DNA of 64,000 bases from Drosophila miranda. Lineage: Eukaryota; Arthropoda; Insecta; Diptera; Drosophilidae. Under the pieces are notes generated by a model. The model saw only the letters and a list, made by a program, of their open reading frames with translations. It was not told the origin of the DNA and ran no database searches. This document shows, in pieces, positions 22,849 to 33,335 of this stretch (positions within the stretch are counted from its first letter, which is position 1; each line of letters begins with the position of its first letter). A program made the position numbers and the translations under genes. The stretch spans positions 686,285-750,284 of the forward strand of contig NW_022881665.1 in NCBI RefSeq assembly GCF_003369915.1, in the 5' to 3' direction.

Positions 22849-23458
22849 CTTACGTACGAAGGGGGTCAAAGAAAAACGAAATTTTGGAAAAGTGGCGATT
22901 TATTTCTCAACATAGTCTTCGTTTAGGTCGATACATTGACCAGCTATGTTCCAACTCCTTTAACCCATAAGTTTCTCGAGGTCTGCAAAGTAGGCCTCCC
23001 GTTCCGGCGATGACCTCCTCAGTCGAATCAAATTTCTGTCCGGCGGTGACTTGTCAGGAAATAAAAAAAGTCATACGGGCCAAATCTGGGATACAACGGT
23101 GGATGGGGCAGCAGTTAGTAATGCAATTCGACCGATTCGGCCATGGCGATAGCGGAGGTGTGAGATGGTGCGTTGTCATGGTGGAAGAGTTATTTTTTCT
23201 TTCGCCGATGGGGCCGATTTGTCGGTATATTATTTGGTACAGTAGAACGCTCTGATCGTTTTGCCCAGCTTTCTCATGTCCAAAATTTCATGCAGGATAT
23301 GACCCACGCGTTCTTTTGAGATGCCTTGAGATCGGCGATCTGCCAATACGAGATCGTGGATTTTTGTTACGTTTTCCTCCGTGGTAGCCATTTTCGGGGC
23401 CCCTGGACGAGGCTCATCGCTAAACTCGCTAAACTAATTTTTGACGGTCGCCATCGAA
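22849..23458 (-). pseudogene. mariner transposase remnant, unit A2, cut by gap
   Basis: Carries the C-terminal half and the GISKERVGHILHEIL region; the assembly gap begins at ggtcgccatcgaa, inside the ATVK segment near the N-terminus. The following N-gap removes the rest of the unit. Confidence 0.8.
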
Positions 23459-23508
23459 NNNNNNNNNNNNNNNNNNNNNNNNNNNNNNNNNNNNNNNNNN
23501 NNNNNNNN
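23459..23508. other. Assembly gap (50 N)
   Basis: A run of exactly 50 N separates the EXD1-like array from the LINE/hAT array. True distance and adjacency are unknown; ORFs read across it are meaningless. Confidence 0.99.
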
Positions 23509-23566
23509 CTCTTTTCATTTCCCAAAGGAGAGGTAAGTCTTTGGCAATCTGGTTAAACCAGCAAGT

Positions 23567-25039
23567 ATGGCGGACGCCGGTCACTCGGTGTCTGCCAAAT
23601 TGAAACCCCCTGATCAGGTGGCAAAAAGCAGCAAAATTCAAACCCAAAAAACAATAGCAAAAAACTTCAGTGCTTTGTGTTCAAGTGTGAAAGAGGACAT
23701 ATGCGACAGCTTGACTAACGAAAAGTACCCAGCAAAAAAGATGCGCAAGGAACAAAAAAGCGACAACACCAATACAGACATAAATAACAAAATGCTGATA
23801 TACGATGACAGTAAGAAAATGGTGGAGGCTTCTGACGGTGTGACCGTTCACAATTCTCACACAAATGCCATAAATGGTTTTACTGGAAATACTGAAATGA
23901 CTAAAACACTGAATAAAAATACTAATCCGATTATAAACCCATCAAATGTAGGTATCGAAAGAGAAACAGTGTTGTATAGTGAGTGCCACATCGGCACCAA
24001 AACACCAAAAATGGCTTATTCTTTTTTGAAAAAATAAGACACCTTAAAATCAAAGGAATTAAAGAAATCGTAGCTCTTGCGCCTACACTATACAAGATTT
24101 ATTTTAAGGTTTTCAGCGAAGCAAATGATTTAGTTTTAAATGAGGAGTTAAAAAAAATGAATTTAGTGGTATTTATACCAAAAGACTATGTGGAATCCTA
24201 TGGAGTAATTAAAGGGGTGCCCCTCGGTTTTTCTGAGAATGAAATTATGGATAATATTACTTCTAACATAAAAATTAAGTCAATTGAAAGATTAGCAAGA
24301 AGGCAGAAAATTACAACCGATGACAACAACGAAACATTCAAGCTCATACCATTAGAAACAGTCAAAATTGGTTTTGAGGGTTCAGACATCCAGAAAAGGT
24401 ATCTCTTTTTGGGATATGTGGGATGAAAGTAAGCATATATGTTCCCAGAGTAAGGCAGACTTGGTCACACTTCGACCAGATGCAAATCAGCTAGGAGGTG
24501 CTATAAATGCGGAGTCGAGGAGTGCACTGGTCTCAAGTGTATCCTTTGCAATGGGAAAAATCACTCAGCTAGGGACAGACTGATGTGCCCAGTATGGGAA
24601 AAGGAGATGGACATTAACAAAATAATGACAATCAAAAAAATCGCGCTTAAGGAAGTGCTTAGCACTTACTCAATCCATCAAAACTTTTCGCTGTTAGATA
24701 ATTATGAAAAAAACTCAGAATCTGGAATCACTGTCCCAGAGACCACAGTGTTCCGGAGGGGCCCTTAATAACGATGCAGAATTCACCAGCCTGGGTGGCG
24801 GCTGCCGCCGTCGCAACCGCCGCAACCCTTCCAGGTAACACGCGCAGCGCGGATGCTAAAAACGGAAAATCAGGAGCCCGTGATTCAAAACAACCGCACT
24901 TGAAAACGCTCAACTCTGTCCAACAACGCCTTGCGCCCTGAAATCGTATGCAAAATTCAATTTTGTTTTGGAGAAAGAAGAGCATGAAGATGGAAGAGAG
25001 AAAGTTGAACTAAAAGACCATCCTATACCCCCCAAGTAG
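23567..25039 (+). pseudogene. LINE ORF1 (gag-like), copy 1, frameshifted
   Basis: Starts MADAGHSVSAKLKPPDQVAK in the context gcaagtATGG. The N-terminal ~155 residues are basic and low-complexity. A globular part follows (IKGIKEIVALAPTLYKIYFK, then GVPLGFSENEIMDN and a LARRQKI stretch), then cysteine-rich CCHC-type knuckles, as in ORF1 proteins of the I/Jockey group of non-LTR retrotransposons. These bind the element's RNA. In this copy a 17-bp deletion between two ggca repeats near 24452 removes the CYNC of the first knuckle. Frame changes occur at an a-run near 24035 and near 24415. It ends DHPIPPK then tag at 25037. No ORF2 follows. Confidence 0.78.
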
Positions 25040-25184
25040 ATGCAAATTGTTAATGCATTTTATACCCCCCTAAAGGTGTTACGTTTCATTGAAAAAGTTA
25101 ATTAAATTTCGGTTTTTATTTGTATTTTTGTGATTTTTTTGTTTGTTTCTCGAATGTTTTCTGTAATTCTAATTTTTTCTTGTG

Positions 25185-25222
25185 ACGGCAAGATATGCAC
25201 ACACATATACATACCTTGCCGT
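25185..25222. repeat. Short inverted repeat, one mismatch
   Basis: acggcaagatatg and cataccttgccgt separated by 12 bases of cacacacatata. Same place as the perfect version at 29072, with a single a/g change in the left arm. Confidence 0.7.
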
Positions 25223-25562
25223 AATGTATGTATATGTGTGTGTGTATGGGAATGGGCTATGGGCAGCACACATACATATATATGTACTAGAGATGGGCAA
25301 GGACTGAAATAGTTTGGCACGACTCATCGTGGCACTGAAGTAAAAAGTTCCAGCACGCACTAACCCGCACCGTTAAAATATTCAAAGCACGGTTCAACAC
25401 GTTTTTCATGATTTATTTGAACACATGTATGTCCGCTCATTATATTCATATATATTTTTTATTAAACAAAATAAGCATATAAAGCATTTAAATAAAATGA
25501 TTTTACTGATATATAAATATTTAAATTTTATGCAGCCATTAATAATTTTTCTTCAACATTTG
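25223..25562. repeat. TG-rich block and hAT-terminus-like sequence
   Basis: Starts aatgtatgtatatgtgtgtg, with a partly complementary cacacatacatatatatgta after it. Then comes tagagatgggcaaggac, resembling a hAT terminal repeat (CAGxGxTGGGCAA), and AT-rich sequence up to the hAT coding fragment. The same block follows in every unit of this piece. No gene seen. Confidence 0.5.
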
Positions 25563-26151
25563 TATACCCGATACTCAAAATGAGTATGGGGAAATATTAG
25601 ATTTTTGGTGAAAATGGATGTGTGTAATATCCAGAAGGAATCGTTTCCGACCCCATAGCCGAATTTACCGAAGGGATTGCGTGCGACTACCATGAGAAAA
25701 TCGATCGCTCTAAATATTATACCAACACTATGGTCAAGCGTTGGGGAGGTGCTGGCAAAACAAATCTTTCGAATAAATCGCTCTATTTTCCATTGGAATT
25801 TTAAGTCTACCGTGGTCAAATGCCGTGATTGAACGGGTATTCAGTCAAATGAATATCGTTAAGATCAAACTTAATATTAAATATATGGTTTGTTTTAGAA
25901 ATATTTACTTGTTTGATGTATACGACTAGAATTCTTTTGAAATTTAACGAATATGGATTGCGCTGTCATACCAAATGTTGCCACAACCACCAATCACCGG
26001 GAAATATTTAAATTCAACACGTTCCAGCGATAAATATACCGATTCGAGTAATAGCGAATTAGATGAAATAATAACACAATTATAAATCTATATATCTATT
26101 TGTAGCTTGTTCTAGCTTGTATTTTTGTAAGATATAGCATATTTTGACGCT
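25563..26151 (+). mobile_element. hAT transposase C-terminal fragment, piece 2 copy 1
   Basis: Begins tatacccgatactcaaaatg and carries ILSLPWSNAVIERVFSQMNI then VKIKL across frames (about 25800-25885). It continues with YGLRCHTKCCHN (like the YGLKRHNKCC stretch after the dimerisation motif in hAT proteins) and SNSELDEIITQL before a stop. Truncated at both ends; joined at 26151/26152 directly to LINE gag sequence. Confidence 0.75.
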
Positions 26152-26280
26152 CAGAATCTGGAATCACTGTCCCAGAGACCACAGTGTTCCGGAGGGGCCC
26201 TTAATAACGATGCAGAACTCACCAGCCTGGGTGGCGGCTGCCGCCGTCGCAACCGCCGCAACCGTCGCAACCGCCGCAAC
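26152..26280 (+). mobile_element. LINE gag internal piece with 9-bp repeats
   Basis: Starts cagaatctggaatcactg, equal to 24717 inside the ORF1, and stops after cgcaaccgccgcaacc where other copies continue to the gag end. The 9-bp unit cgcaaccgc/cgcaaccgt is present about four times here. The same piece opens every short unit of this array. Confidence 0.8.
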
Positions 26281-26529
26281 CAGAAAATAATTTTATTTCA
26301 ATTTAAGCAAATACTTCCGACATGGCCGTAGCACTCTGCTAAAGAATGCCATTAGTATTAGAAAAATAACAATAAGTAAGAGGAAAAGGAAGTGGTCCGA
26401 GCAGGTCAAAAATATGGATATAATGGACCGAGAGCGCTTGGTGCCGGCCTTTTTATAGGAAAAAGCAGCAGTCGGCGACGTAGCCGCGTCAAAATGGCGG
26501 AGCCTCTGCTTTGCCGTAATGTATGTATA
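26281..26529 (+). other. Unassigned block K
   Basis: About 230 bp starting agaaaataattttatttc, joined to the TG-rich block at tttgccgtaatg. An open plus frame reads MVRAGQKYGYNGPRALGAGL, but the +1 frame (KWSEQVKNMDIMDRERL) looks more protein-like, hinting at a captured exon. Not recognised. Repeats in all 1.15 kb units. Confidence 0.4.
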
Positions 26530-26920
26530 TGTGTGTGTGTATGGGAATGGCCTGCAGTACCAGCAGTGAGCGATGACGAATGTCATCTACAATGTCATCG
26601 AGGCGTTGACGCCAGCCAAATCGAACCCTTTGTTTTTTCTTTTGTTTCTTTCTTTTCCGCGCGTGCCGAACGTAATTCGGTTCTGCCGACCGTGCGCAGT
26701 AGCAGAGAACTTCGTTTTATCTTTTCGTCTTCTTTGCGCCTGCGTCGACAGAACTTTTTTGCTTTATTCTTTGCTATTTGCAATCGTCACACGGAGTTTT
26801 AATAAGTGAAAATAAGTAATCTGTGATTATTATTATTATCAGGTAAGTGCAGTTTTTAAATTAATTAATAATATGTGTTGTACGCGTGTTAAATAAAAAA
26901 TTATTTCAGCGGCGGTGAAG
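26530..26920 (+). promoter_or_regulatory. 5' flank and first (non-coding) exon of the 39-codon gene, copy 1
   Basis: GC-richer than its surroundings. It runs into an apparent 5' UTR with stops in all frames, then a 67-bp intron at 26843-26909 (cag|gtaagt ... ttatttcag). The spliced layout suggests the 5' end of a captured host gene. Shadow ORFs of 60-130 codons over 26573-26809 differ between copies and are not believed. Confidence 0.45.
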
Positions 26921-27040
26921 ATGAAAATACCCGACGAGCCAGCAGAAAAAGTGATTCGGAAGGCTATTCACAACATTAAGAATAGTCATTTTCAGAAGAC
27001 CTCAAGAGAAAAAAAATACAAAGCAGACAATAATGAATAA
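26921..27040 (+). CDS. Small ORF, 39 codons, copy 1
   Basis: Begins MKIPDEPAEKVIRKAIHNIK and continues NSHFQKTSREKKYKADNNE, then taa. The ATG is 11 bases after a good 3' splice site, with the fly-like context gtgaagATGa. An AATAAA-type signal (taataaataa) overlaps the end. Highly charged and probably helical; no domain recognised. Identical in all three copies, which could mean constraint or recent duplication. It may be the tail or start of a larger host gene. Confidence 0.45.
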   Translation: MKIPDEPAEKVIRKAIHNIKNSHFQKTSREKKYKADNNE

Positions 27041-27100
27041 TAATAAATAAAAATAATTGGAAAAATAAACAATTACAATGTATTACTTTTTATATTAAAT

Positions 27101-27245
27101 GCATGATTTTTCGTGAAAAATCATCACTTATTAAGTGCATGATATTTAGGTAAAAATCATCACCTATAAGATGCATGATTTTTAGGTAAAAATCATCGCT
27201 TATTATGTGCATGATCTTTAGGCAAAAATCATGCATTTAATAAGC
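27101..27245. repeat. 36-bp hairpin tandem repeat, copy 1
   Basis: gcatga starts at 27101, 27137, 27173 and 27209, an exact 36-bp period. Each unit contains an inverted repeat (gattttt ... aaaaatc) able to form a hairpin, and the last also pairs catgcatttaataagcg with flanking sequence. It sits between the small ORF and the LINE 5' end. Confidence 0.85.
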
Positions 27246-27464
27246 GATGATTTAGCCTTTTTCATCAGCGAGCGAGACCGGTCGTGTTTTTTCTTAACAG
27301 TCTGAAAAAGTGACTTTTTCCAAGCAACAAAAGGCTTAATTAAAAGTGATTGTAAAAATTGGATCATTGTTTATTTCATACAAATCTTCATCAATATATA
27401 AATTATTCCTCTTTTCATTCCAAAGGAGAGGTAAGTCTTTGGCAATCTGGTTAAACCAGCAAGT
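27246..27464 (+). other. LINE 5' region, copy 1
   Basis: From tcatcagcgagcgagaccgg to the gag ATG at 27465. The same sequence precedes all complete gag copies. It holds ggagaggtaagtctttggc just before the ATG, which also looks like a splice donor. Likely 5' UTR of the LINE; its exact first base cannot be fixed. Confidence 0.5.
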
Positions 27465-28950
27465 ATGGCGGACGCCGGTCACTCGGTGTCTGCCAAATTG
27501 AAACCCCCTGATCAGGTGGCAAAAAAGCAGCAAAATTCAAACCCAAAAAACAATAGCAAAAAAACTTCAGTGCTTTGTGTTCAAGTGTGAAAGAGGACAT
27601 ATGCGACAGCTTGACTAACGAAAAGTACCCAGCAAAAAAGATGCGCAAGGAACAAAAAAGCGACAACACCAATACAGACATTAAATAACAAAATGCTGAT
27701 ATACGATGACAGTAAGAAAATGGTGGAGGCTTCTGACGGTGTGACCGTTCACAATTCTCACACAAATGCCATAAATGGTTTTACTGGAAATACTGAAATG
27801 ACTAAAACACTGAATAAAAATACTAATCCGATTATAAACCATCAAATGTAGGTATCGAAAGAGAAACAGTGTTGTATAGTGAGTGCCACATCGGCACCAA
27901 AACACCAAAAATGGCTTATTCTTTTTTGAAAAATAAGACACCTTAAAATCAAAGGAATTAAAGAAATCGTAGCTCTTGCGCCTACACTATACAAGATTTA
28001 TTTTAAGGTTTTCAGCGAAGCAAATGATTTAGTTTTAAATGAGGAGTTAAAAAAAATGAATTTAGTGGTATTTATACAAAAGACTATGTGGAATCCTATG
28101 GAGTAATTAAAGGGGTGCCCTCGGTTTTTCTGAGAATGAAATTATGGATAATATTACTTCTAACATAAAAATTAAGTCAATTGAAAGATTAGCAAGAAGG
28201 CAGAAAATTACAACCGATGACAACAACGAAACATTCAAGCTCATACCATTAGAAACAGTCAAAATTGGTTTTGAGGGTTCAGACATCCCAGAAAGGTATC
28301 TCTTTTTGGATATGTGGGATGAAAGTAAGCATATATGTTCCCAGAGTAAGGCAATGTTATAATTGTGGCAGACTTGGTCACACTTCGACCAGAAGCAAAT
28401 CAGCTAGGAGGTGCTATAAATGCGGAGTCGAGGAGTGCACTGGTCTCAAGTGTATCCTTTGCAATGGGAAAAATCACTCAGCTAGGGACAGACTGATGTG
28501 CCCAGTATGGGAAAAGGAGATGGACATTAACAAAATAATGACAATCAAAAAAATCGCGCGTAAGGAAGTGCTTAGCACTTACTCAATCCATCAAAACTTT
28601 TCGCTGTTAGATAATTATGAAAAAAACTCAGAATCTGGAATCACTGTCCCAGAGACCACAGTGTTCCGGAGGGGCCTTAATAACGATGCAGAATTCACCA
28701 GCATGGGTGGCGGCTGCCGCCTTCGCAACCGCCGCAACCCTTCCAGGTAACACGCGCAGCGCGGATGCTAAAAACGGAAAATCAGGAGCCCGTGATTCAA
28801 AACAACCGCACTTGAAAACGCTCAACTCTGTCCAACAACGCCTTGCGCCCTGAAATCGTATGCAAAATTCAATTTTGTTTTGGAGAAAGAAGAGCATGAA
28901 GATGGAAGACAGAAAGTTGAACTAAAAGACCATCCTATACCCCCAAGTAG
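27465..28950 (+). pseudogene. LINE ORF1 (gag-like), copy 2, frameshifted
   Basis: About 495 codons if frames are joined. Best view of the zinc-knuckle region (about 28350-28505): CYNCGRLGHTSTR followed by Ser where Cys is expected (agaagc against agatgc in copies 1 and 3), then CYKCGVEECTGLKCILCNGK and NHSARDRLMCP. Frame breaks lie in a-runs near 27528 and 27562 and near 28070. The 9-bp repeat region is short (about two units). The 3' flank lacks ~30 bp present after copy 1. Confidence 0.8.
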
Positions 28951-29071
28951 ATGCACCTAAAGGTGTTACGTTTCATTGAAAAAGTTAATTAAATTTCGGT
29001 TTTTATTTGTATTTTTGTGATTTTTTTTGTTTGTTTCTCGAATGTTTTCTGTAATTCTAATTTTTCTTGTG

Positions 29072-29109
29072 ACGGCAAGGTATGCACACACATATACATA
29101 CCTTGCCGT
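29072..29109. repeat. Perfect 13-bp inverted repeat
   Basis: acggcaaggtatg / cataccttgccgt with a 12-base spacer (cacacacatata). It lies just before the point where two unit types diverge (tttgccgtaatg), so it may mark a recombination junction or the end of an element. Confidence 0.75.
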
Positions 29110-29387
29110 AATGTATGTATATGTGTGTGTGTATGGGAATGGCTATGGGCAGCACACATACATATATATGTACTAGAGATGGGCAAGGACTGAAATAGTT
29201 TGGCACGACTCATCGTGCACTGAAGTAAAAAGTTCCAGCACGCACTAACCCGCACCGTTAAAATATTCAAAGCACGGTTCAACACGTTTTCATAATTTAT
29301 TTGAACACATGTATGTCCGCTCATTATATTCATATATATGTTTTATTAAACAAAATAAGCATATAAAGCATTAAAATAAAATAAAAT

Positions 29388-29891
29388 CCGACCCCATAGC
29401 CGAATTTCCCGAAGGATTGCGTGCGACTACCATGAGAAAATCGATCGCTCTAAATATTATACAACACTATGGTCAAGCGTTGGGGAGGTGCTGGCAAAAA
29501 CAAATCTTTCGAATAAATCGCTCTATTTTCCATTGGAATTTTAAGTCTACCGTGGTCAAATGCCGTGATTGAACGGGTATTCAGTCAAATGAATATCGTT
29601 AAGATCAAACTTAATATTAAATATATGGTTTGTTTTAGAAATATTTACTTGTTTGATGTATACGACTAGAATTCTTTTGAAATTTAACGAATATGGATTG
29701 CGCTGTCATACCAAATGTTGCCACAACCACCAATCACCGGGAAATATTTAAATTCAACACGTTCCAGCGATAAATATACCGATTCGAGTAATAGCGAATT
29801 AGATGAAATAATAACACAATTAGAAATCTATATATCTATTTGTAGCTTGTTCTAGCTTGTATTTTTGTAAGATATAGCATATTTTGACGCT
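29388..29891 (+). mobile_element. hAT C-terminal fragment, piece 2 copy 2
   Basis: Lacks the ~110-bp tatacccgatactc leader of copy 1: aaaataaaatccgacc joins directly to the coding part. WSNAV and ERVFSQMN are in separate frames because of run-length changes. Confidence 0.7.
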
Positions 29892-32800
29892 CAGAATCTG
29901 GAATCACTGTCCCAGAGACCACAGTGTTCCGGAGGGGCCTTAATAACGATGCAGAATTCACCAGCCTGGGTGGCGGCTGCCGCCGTCGCAACCGTCGCAA
30001 CCGCCGCAACCGGCGCCGCCAGATAATAATTTATTTCAATTTAAGCAAATACTTCCGACATGGCCGTAGCACTCTGCTAAAGAATGCCATTAGTATTAGA
30101 AAATAACAATAAGTAAGAGGAAAAGGAAGTGGTCCGAGCAGGTCAAAAATATGGATATAATGGACCGAGAGCGCTTGGTGCCGGCCTTTTTATAGGAAAA
30201 GCAGCAGTCGGCGACGTAGCCACGTCAAAATGGCAGAGCCTCTGCTTTGCCGTAATGTATGTATATGTGTGTGTGTATGGGAATGGGCTATGGCAGCACA
30301 CATACATATATATGTACTAGAGATGGGCAAGGACTGAAATAGTTTGGCACGACTCATCGTGGCACTGAAGTAAAAAGTTCCAGCACGCACTAACCCGCAC
30401 CGTTAAAATATTCAAAGCACGGTTCAACACGTTTTTCATAATTTATTTGAACACATGTATGTCCGCTCATTATATTCATTATATATGTTTTATTAAACAA
30501 AATAAGCATATAAAGCATTAAAATAAAATAAAATCCGACCCATAGCCGAATTTCCCGAAGGGATTGCGTGCGACTACCATGAGAAAATCGATCGCTCTAA
30601 ATATTATACCAACACTATGGTCAAGCGTTGGGGAGGTGCTGGCAAAAACAAATCTTTCGAATAAATCGCTCTATTTTCCATTGGAATTTTAAGTCTACCG
30701 TGGTCAAATGCCGTGATTTGAACGGGTATTCAGTCAAATGAATATCGTTAAGATCAAACTTAATATTAAATATATGGTTTGTTTTAGAAATATTTACTTG
30801 TTTGATGTATACGACTAGAATTCTTTTGAAATTTAACGAATATGGATTGCGCTGTCATACCAAATGTTGCCACAACCACCAATCACCGGGAAATATTTAA
30901 ATTCAACACGTTCCAGCGATAAATATACCGATTCGAGTAATAGCGAATTAGATGAAATAATAACACAATTAGAAATCTATATATCTATTTGTAGCTTGTT
31001 CTAGCTTGTATTTTTGTAAGATATAGCATATTTTGACGCTCAGAATCTGGAATCACTGTCCCAGAGACCACAGTGTTCCGGAGGGGCCCTTAATAACGAT
31101 GCAGAATTCACCAGCCTGGGTGGCGGCTGCCGCCGTCGCAACCGTCGCAACCGCCGCAACCGGCGCCGCCAGATAATAATTTTATTTCAATTTAAGCAAA
31201 TACTTCCGACATGGCCGTAGCACTCTGCTAAAGAATGCCATTAGTATTAGAAAAATAACAATAAGTAAGAGGAAAAGGAAGTGGTCCGAGCAGGTCAAAA
31301 ATATGGATATAATGGACCGAGAGCGCTTGGTGCCGGCCTTTTTATAGAAAAGCAGCAGTCGGCGACGTAGCCACGTCAAAATGGCAGAGCCTCTGCTTTG
31401 CCGTAATGTATGTATATGTGTGTGTGTATGGGAATGGGCTATGGGCAGCACACATACATATATATGTACTAGAGATGGGCAAGGACTGAAATAGTTTGGC
31501 ACGACTCATCGTGGCACTGAAGTAAAAAGTTCAGCACGCACTAACCCGCACCGTTAAAATATTCAAAGCACGGTTCAACACGTTTTTCATGATTTATTTG
31601 AACACATGTATGTCCGCTCATTATATTCATATATATGTTTTATTAAACAAAATAAGCATATAAAGCATTAAAATAAAATAAAATCCGACCCATAGCCGAA
31701 TTTCCCGAAGGGATTGCGTGCGACTACCATGAGAAAATCGATCGCTCTAAATATTATACCAACACTATGGTCAAGCGTTGGGAGGTGCTGGCAAAAACAA
31801 ATCTTTCGAATAAACCGCTCTATTTTCCATTGGAATTTTAAGTCTACCGTGGTCAAATGCCGTGATTGAACGGGTATTCAGTCAAATGAATATCGTTAAG
31901 ATCAAAACTTAATATTAAATATATGGTTTGTTTTAGAACTATTTACTTGTTTGATGTATACGACTAGAATTCTTTTGAAATTTAACGAATATGGATTGCG
32001 CTGTCATACCAAATGTTGCCACAACCACCAATCACGGGAAATATTTAAATTCAACACGTTCCAGCGATAAATATACCGATTCGAGTAATAGCGAATTAGA
32101 TGAAATAATAACACAATTAGAAATCTATATATCTATTTGTAGCTTGTTCTAGCTTGTATTTTTGTAAGATATAGCATATTTTGACGCTCAGAATCTGGAA
32201 TCACTGTCCCAGAGACCACAGTGTTCCGGAGGGGCCCTTAATAACGATGCAGAATTCACCAGCCTGGGTGGCGGCTGCCGCCGTCGCAACCGCCGCAACC
32301 GTCGCAACCGCCGCAACCAGAAAATAATTTTATTTCAATTTAAGCAAATATTTCCGACATGGCCGTAGCACTCTGCTAAAGAATGCCATTAGTATTAGAA
32401 AAATAACAATAAGTAAGAGGAAAAGGAAGTGGTCCGAGCAGGTCAAAAATATGGATATAATGGACCGAGAGCGCTTGGTGCCGGCCTTTTTATAGGAAAA
32501 GCAGCAGTCGCGACGTAGCCACGTCAAAATGGCAGAGCCTCTGCTTTGCCGTAATGTATGTATATGTGTGTGTGTATGGGAATGGGCTATGGGCAGCACA
32601 CATACATATATATGTACTAGAGATGGCAAGGACTGAAATAGTTTGGCACGACTCATCGTGGCACTGAAGTAAAAAGTTCCAGCACGCACTAACCCGCACC
32701 GTTAAAATATTCAAAGCACGGTTCAACACGTTTTTCATGATTTATTTGAACACATGTATGTCCGCTCATTATATTCATATATATGTTTTATTAAACAAAA

Positions 32801-33335
32801 TAAGCATATAAAGCATTAAAATAAAATAAAATCCGACCCCATAGCCGAATTTCCCGAAGGGATTGCGTGCGACTACCATGAGAAAATCGATCGCTCTAAA
32901 TATTATACCAACACTATGGTCAAGCGTTGGGAGGTGCTGGCAAAAACAAATCTTTCGAATAAACCGCTCTATTTTCCATTGGAATTTTAAGTCTACCGTG
33001 GTCAAATGCCGTGATTGAACGGGTATTCAGTCAAATGAATATCGTTAAGATCAAACTTAATATTAAATATATGGTTTGTTTTAGAAATATTTACTTGTTT
33101 TATGTATACGACTAGAATTCTTTTGAAATTTAACGAATATGGATTGCGCTGTCATACAAAATGTTGCCACAACCACCAATCACCGGAAATATTTAAATTC
33201 AACACGTTCCAGCGATAAATATACGATTCGAGTAATAGCGAATTAGATGAAATAATAACACAATTAGAAATCTATATATCTATTTGTAGCTTGTTCTAGC
33301 TTGTATTTTTGTAAGATATAGCATATTTTGACGCT
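29892..33335. repeat. Three tandem 1.15-kb composite units
   Basis: Unit starts (cagaatctgg) at 29892, 31041, 32189 and 33336 give periods of 1149, 1148 and 1147 bp. Each unit is: gag piece with 9-bp repeats, block K, TG-rich/hAT-terminus block, hAT C-terminal fragment (30536-31040, 31685-32188, 32831-33335). The 9-bp repeat region differs between units (some end in cggcgccgccag, another in ccgcaaccag), so this is the fastest-changing part. Confidence 0.9.

Larger units (their letters stand above)
19044..23458. repeat. Tandem macro-repeat, unit A2 (cut by gap)
   Basis: Type A: hAT flank joined directly to the DINE-1-like arm (about 20163), then the A-specific spacer after 21597. It runs into the N gap inside the mariner remnant, so its gene copy is not seen. 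It matches unit A1 closely, differing mainly by single-base length changes in homopolymers. Confidence 0.9.

Noticed and set aside
25040..25130. Start of a LINE ORF2 after the gag stop
   Set aside because: The frame MQIVNAFYTPLK stops after about 21 codons and lacks the usual endonuclease start; no RT motif was found anywhere in the window.
25102..25360. ORFs with His-Thr repeats (HTHTHIHTL) in the TG-rich block
   Set aside because: They are translations of a (CA)n microsatellite.
26573..26809. 78-139-codon ORFs over the 5' flank of the small gene
   Set aside because: Frames differ among the three copies and run into the predicted intron; composition is simple (Phe/Arg-rich), so non-coding is more likely.
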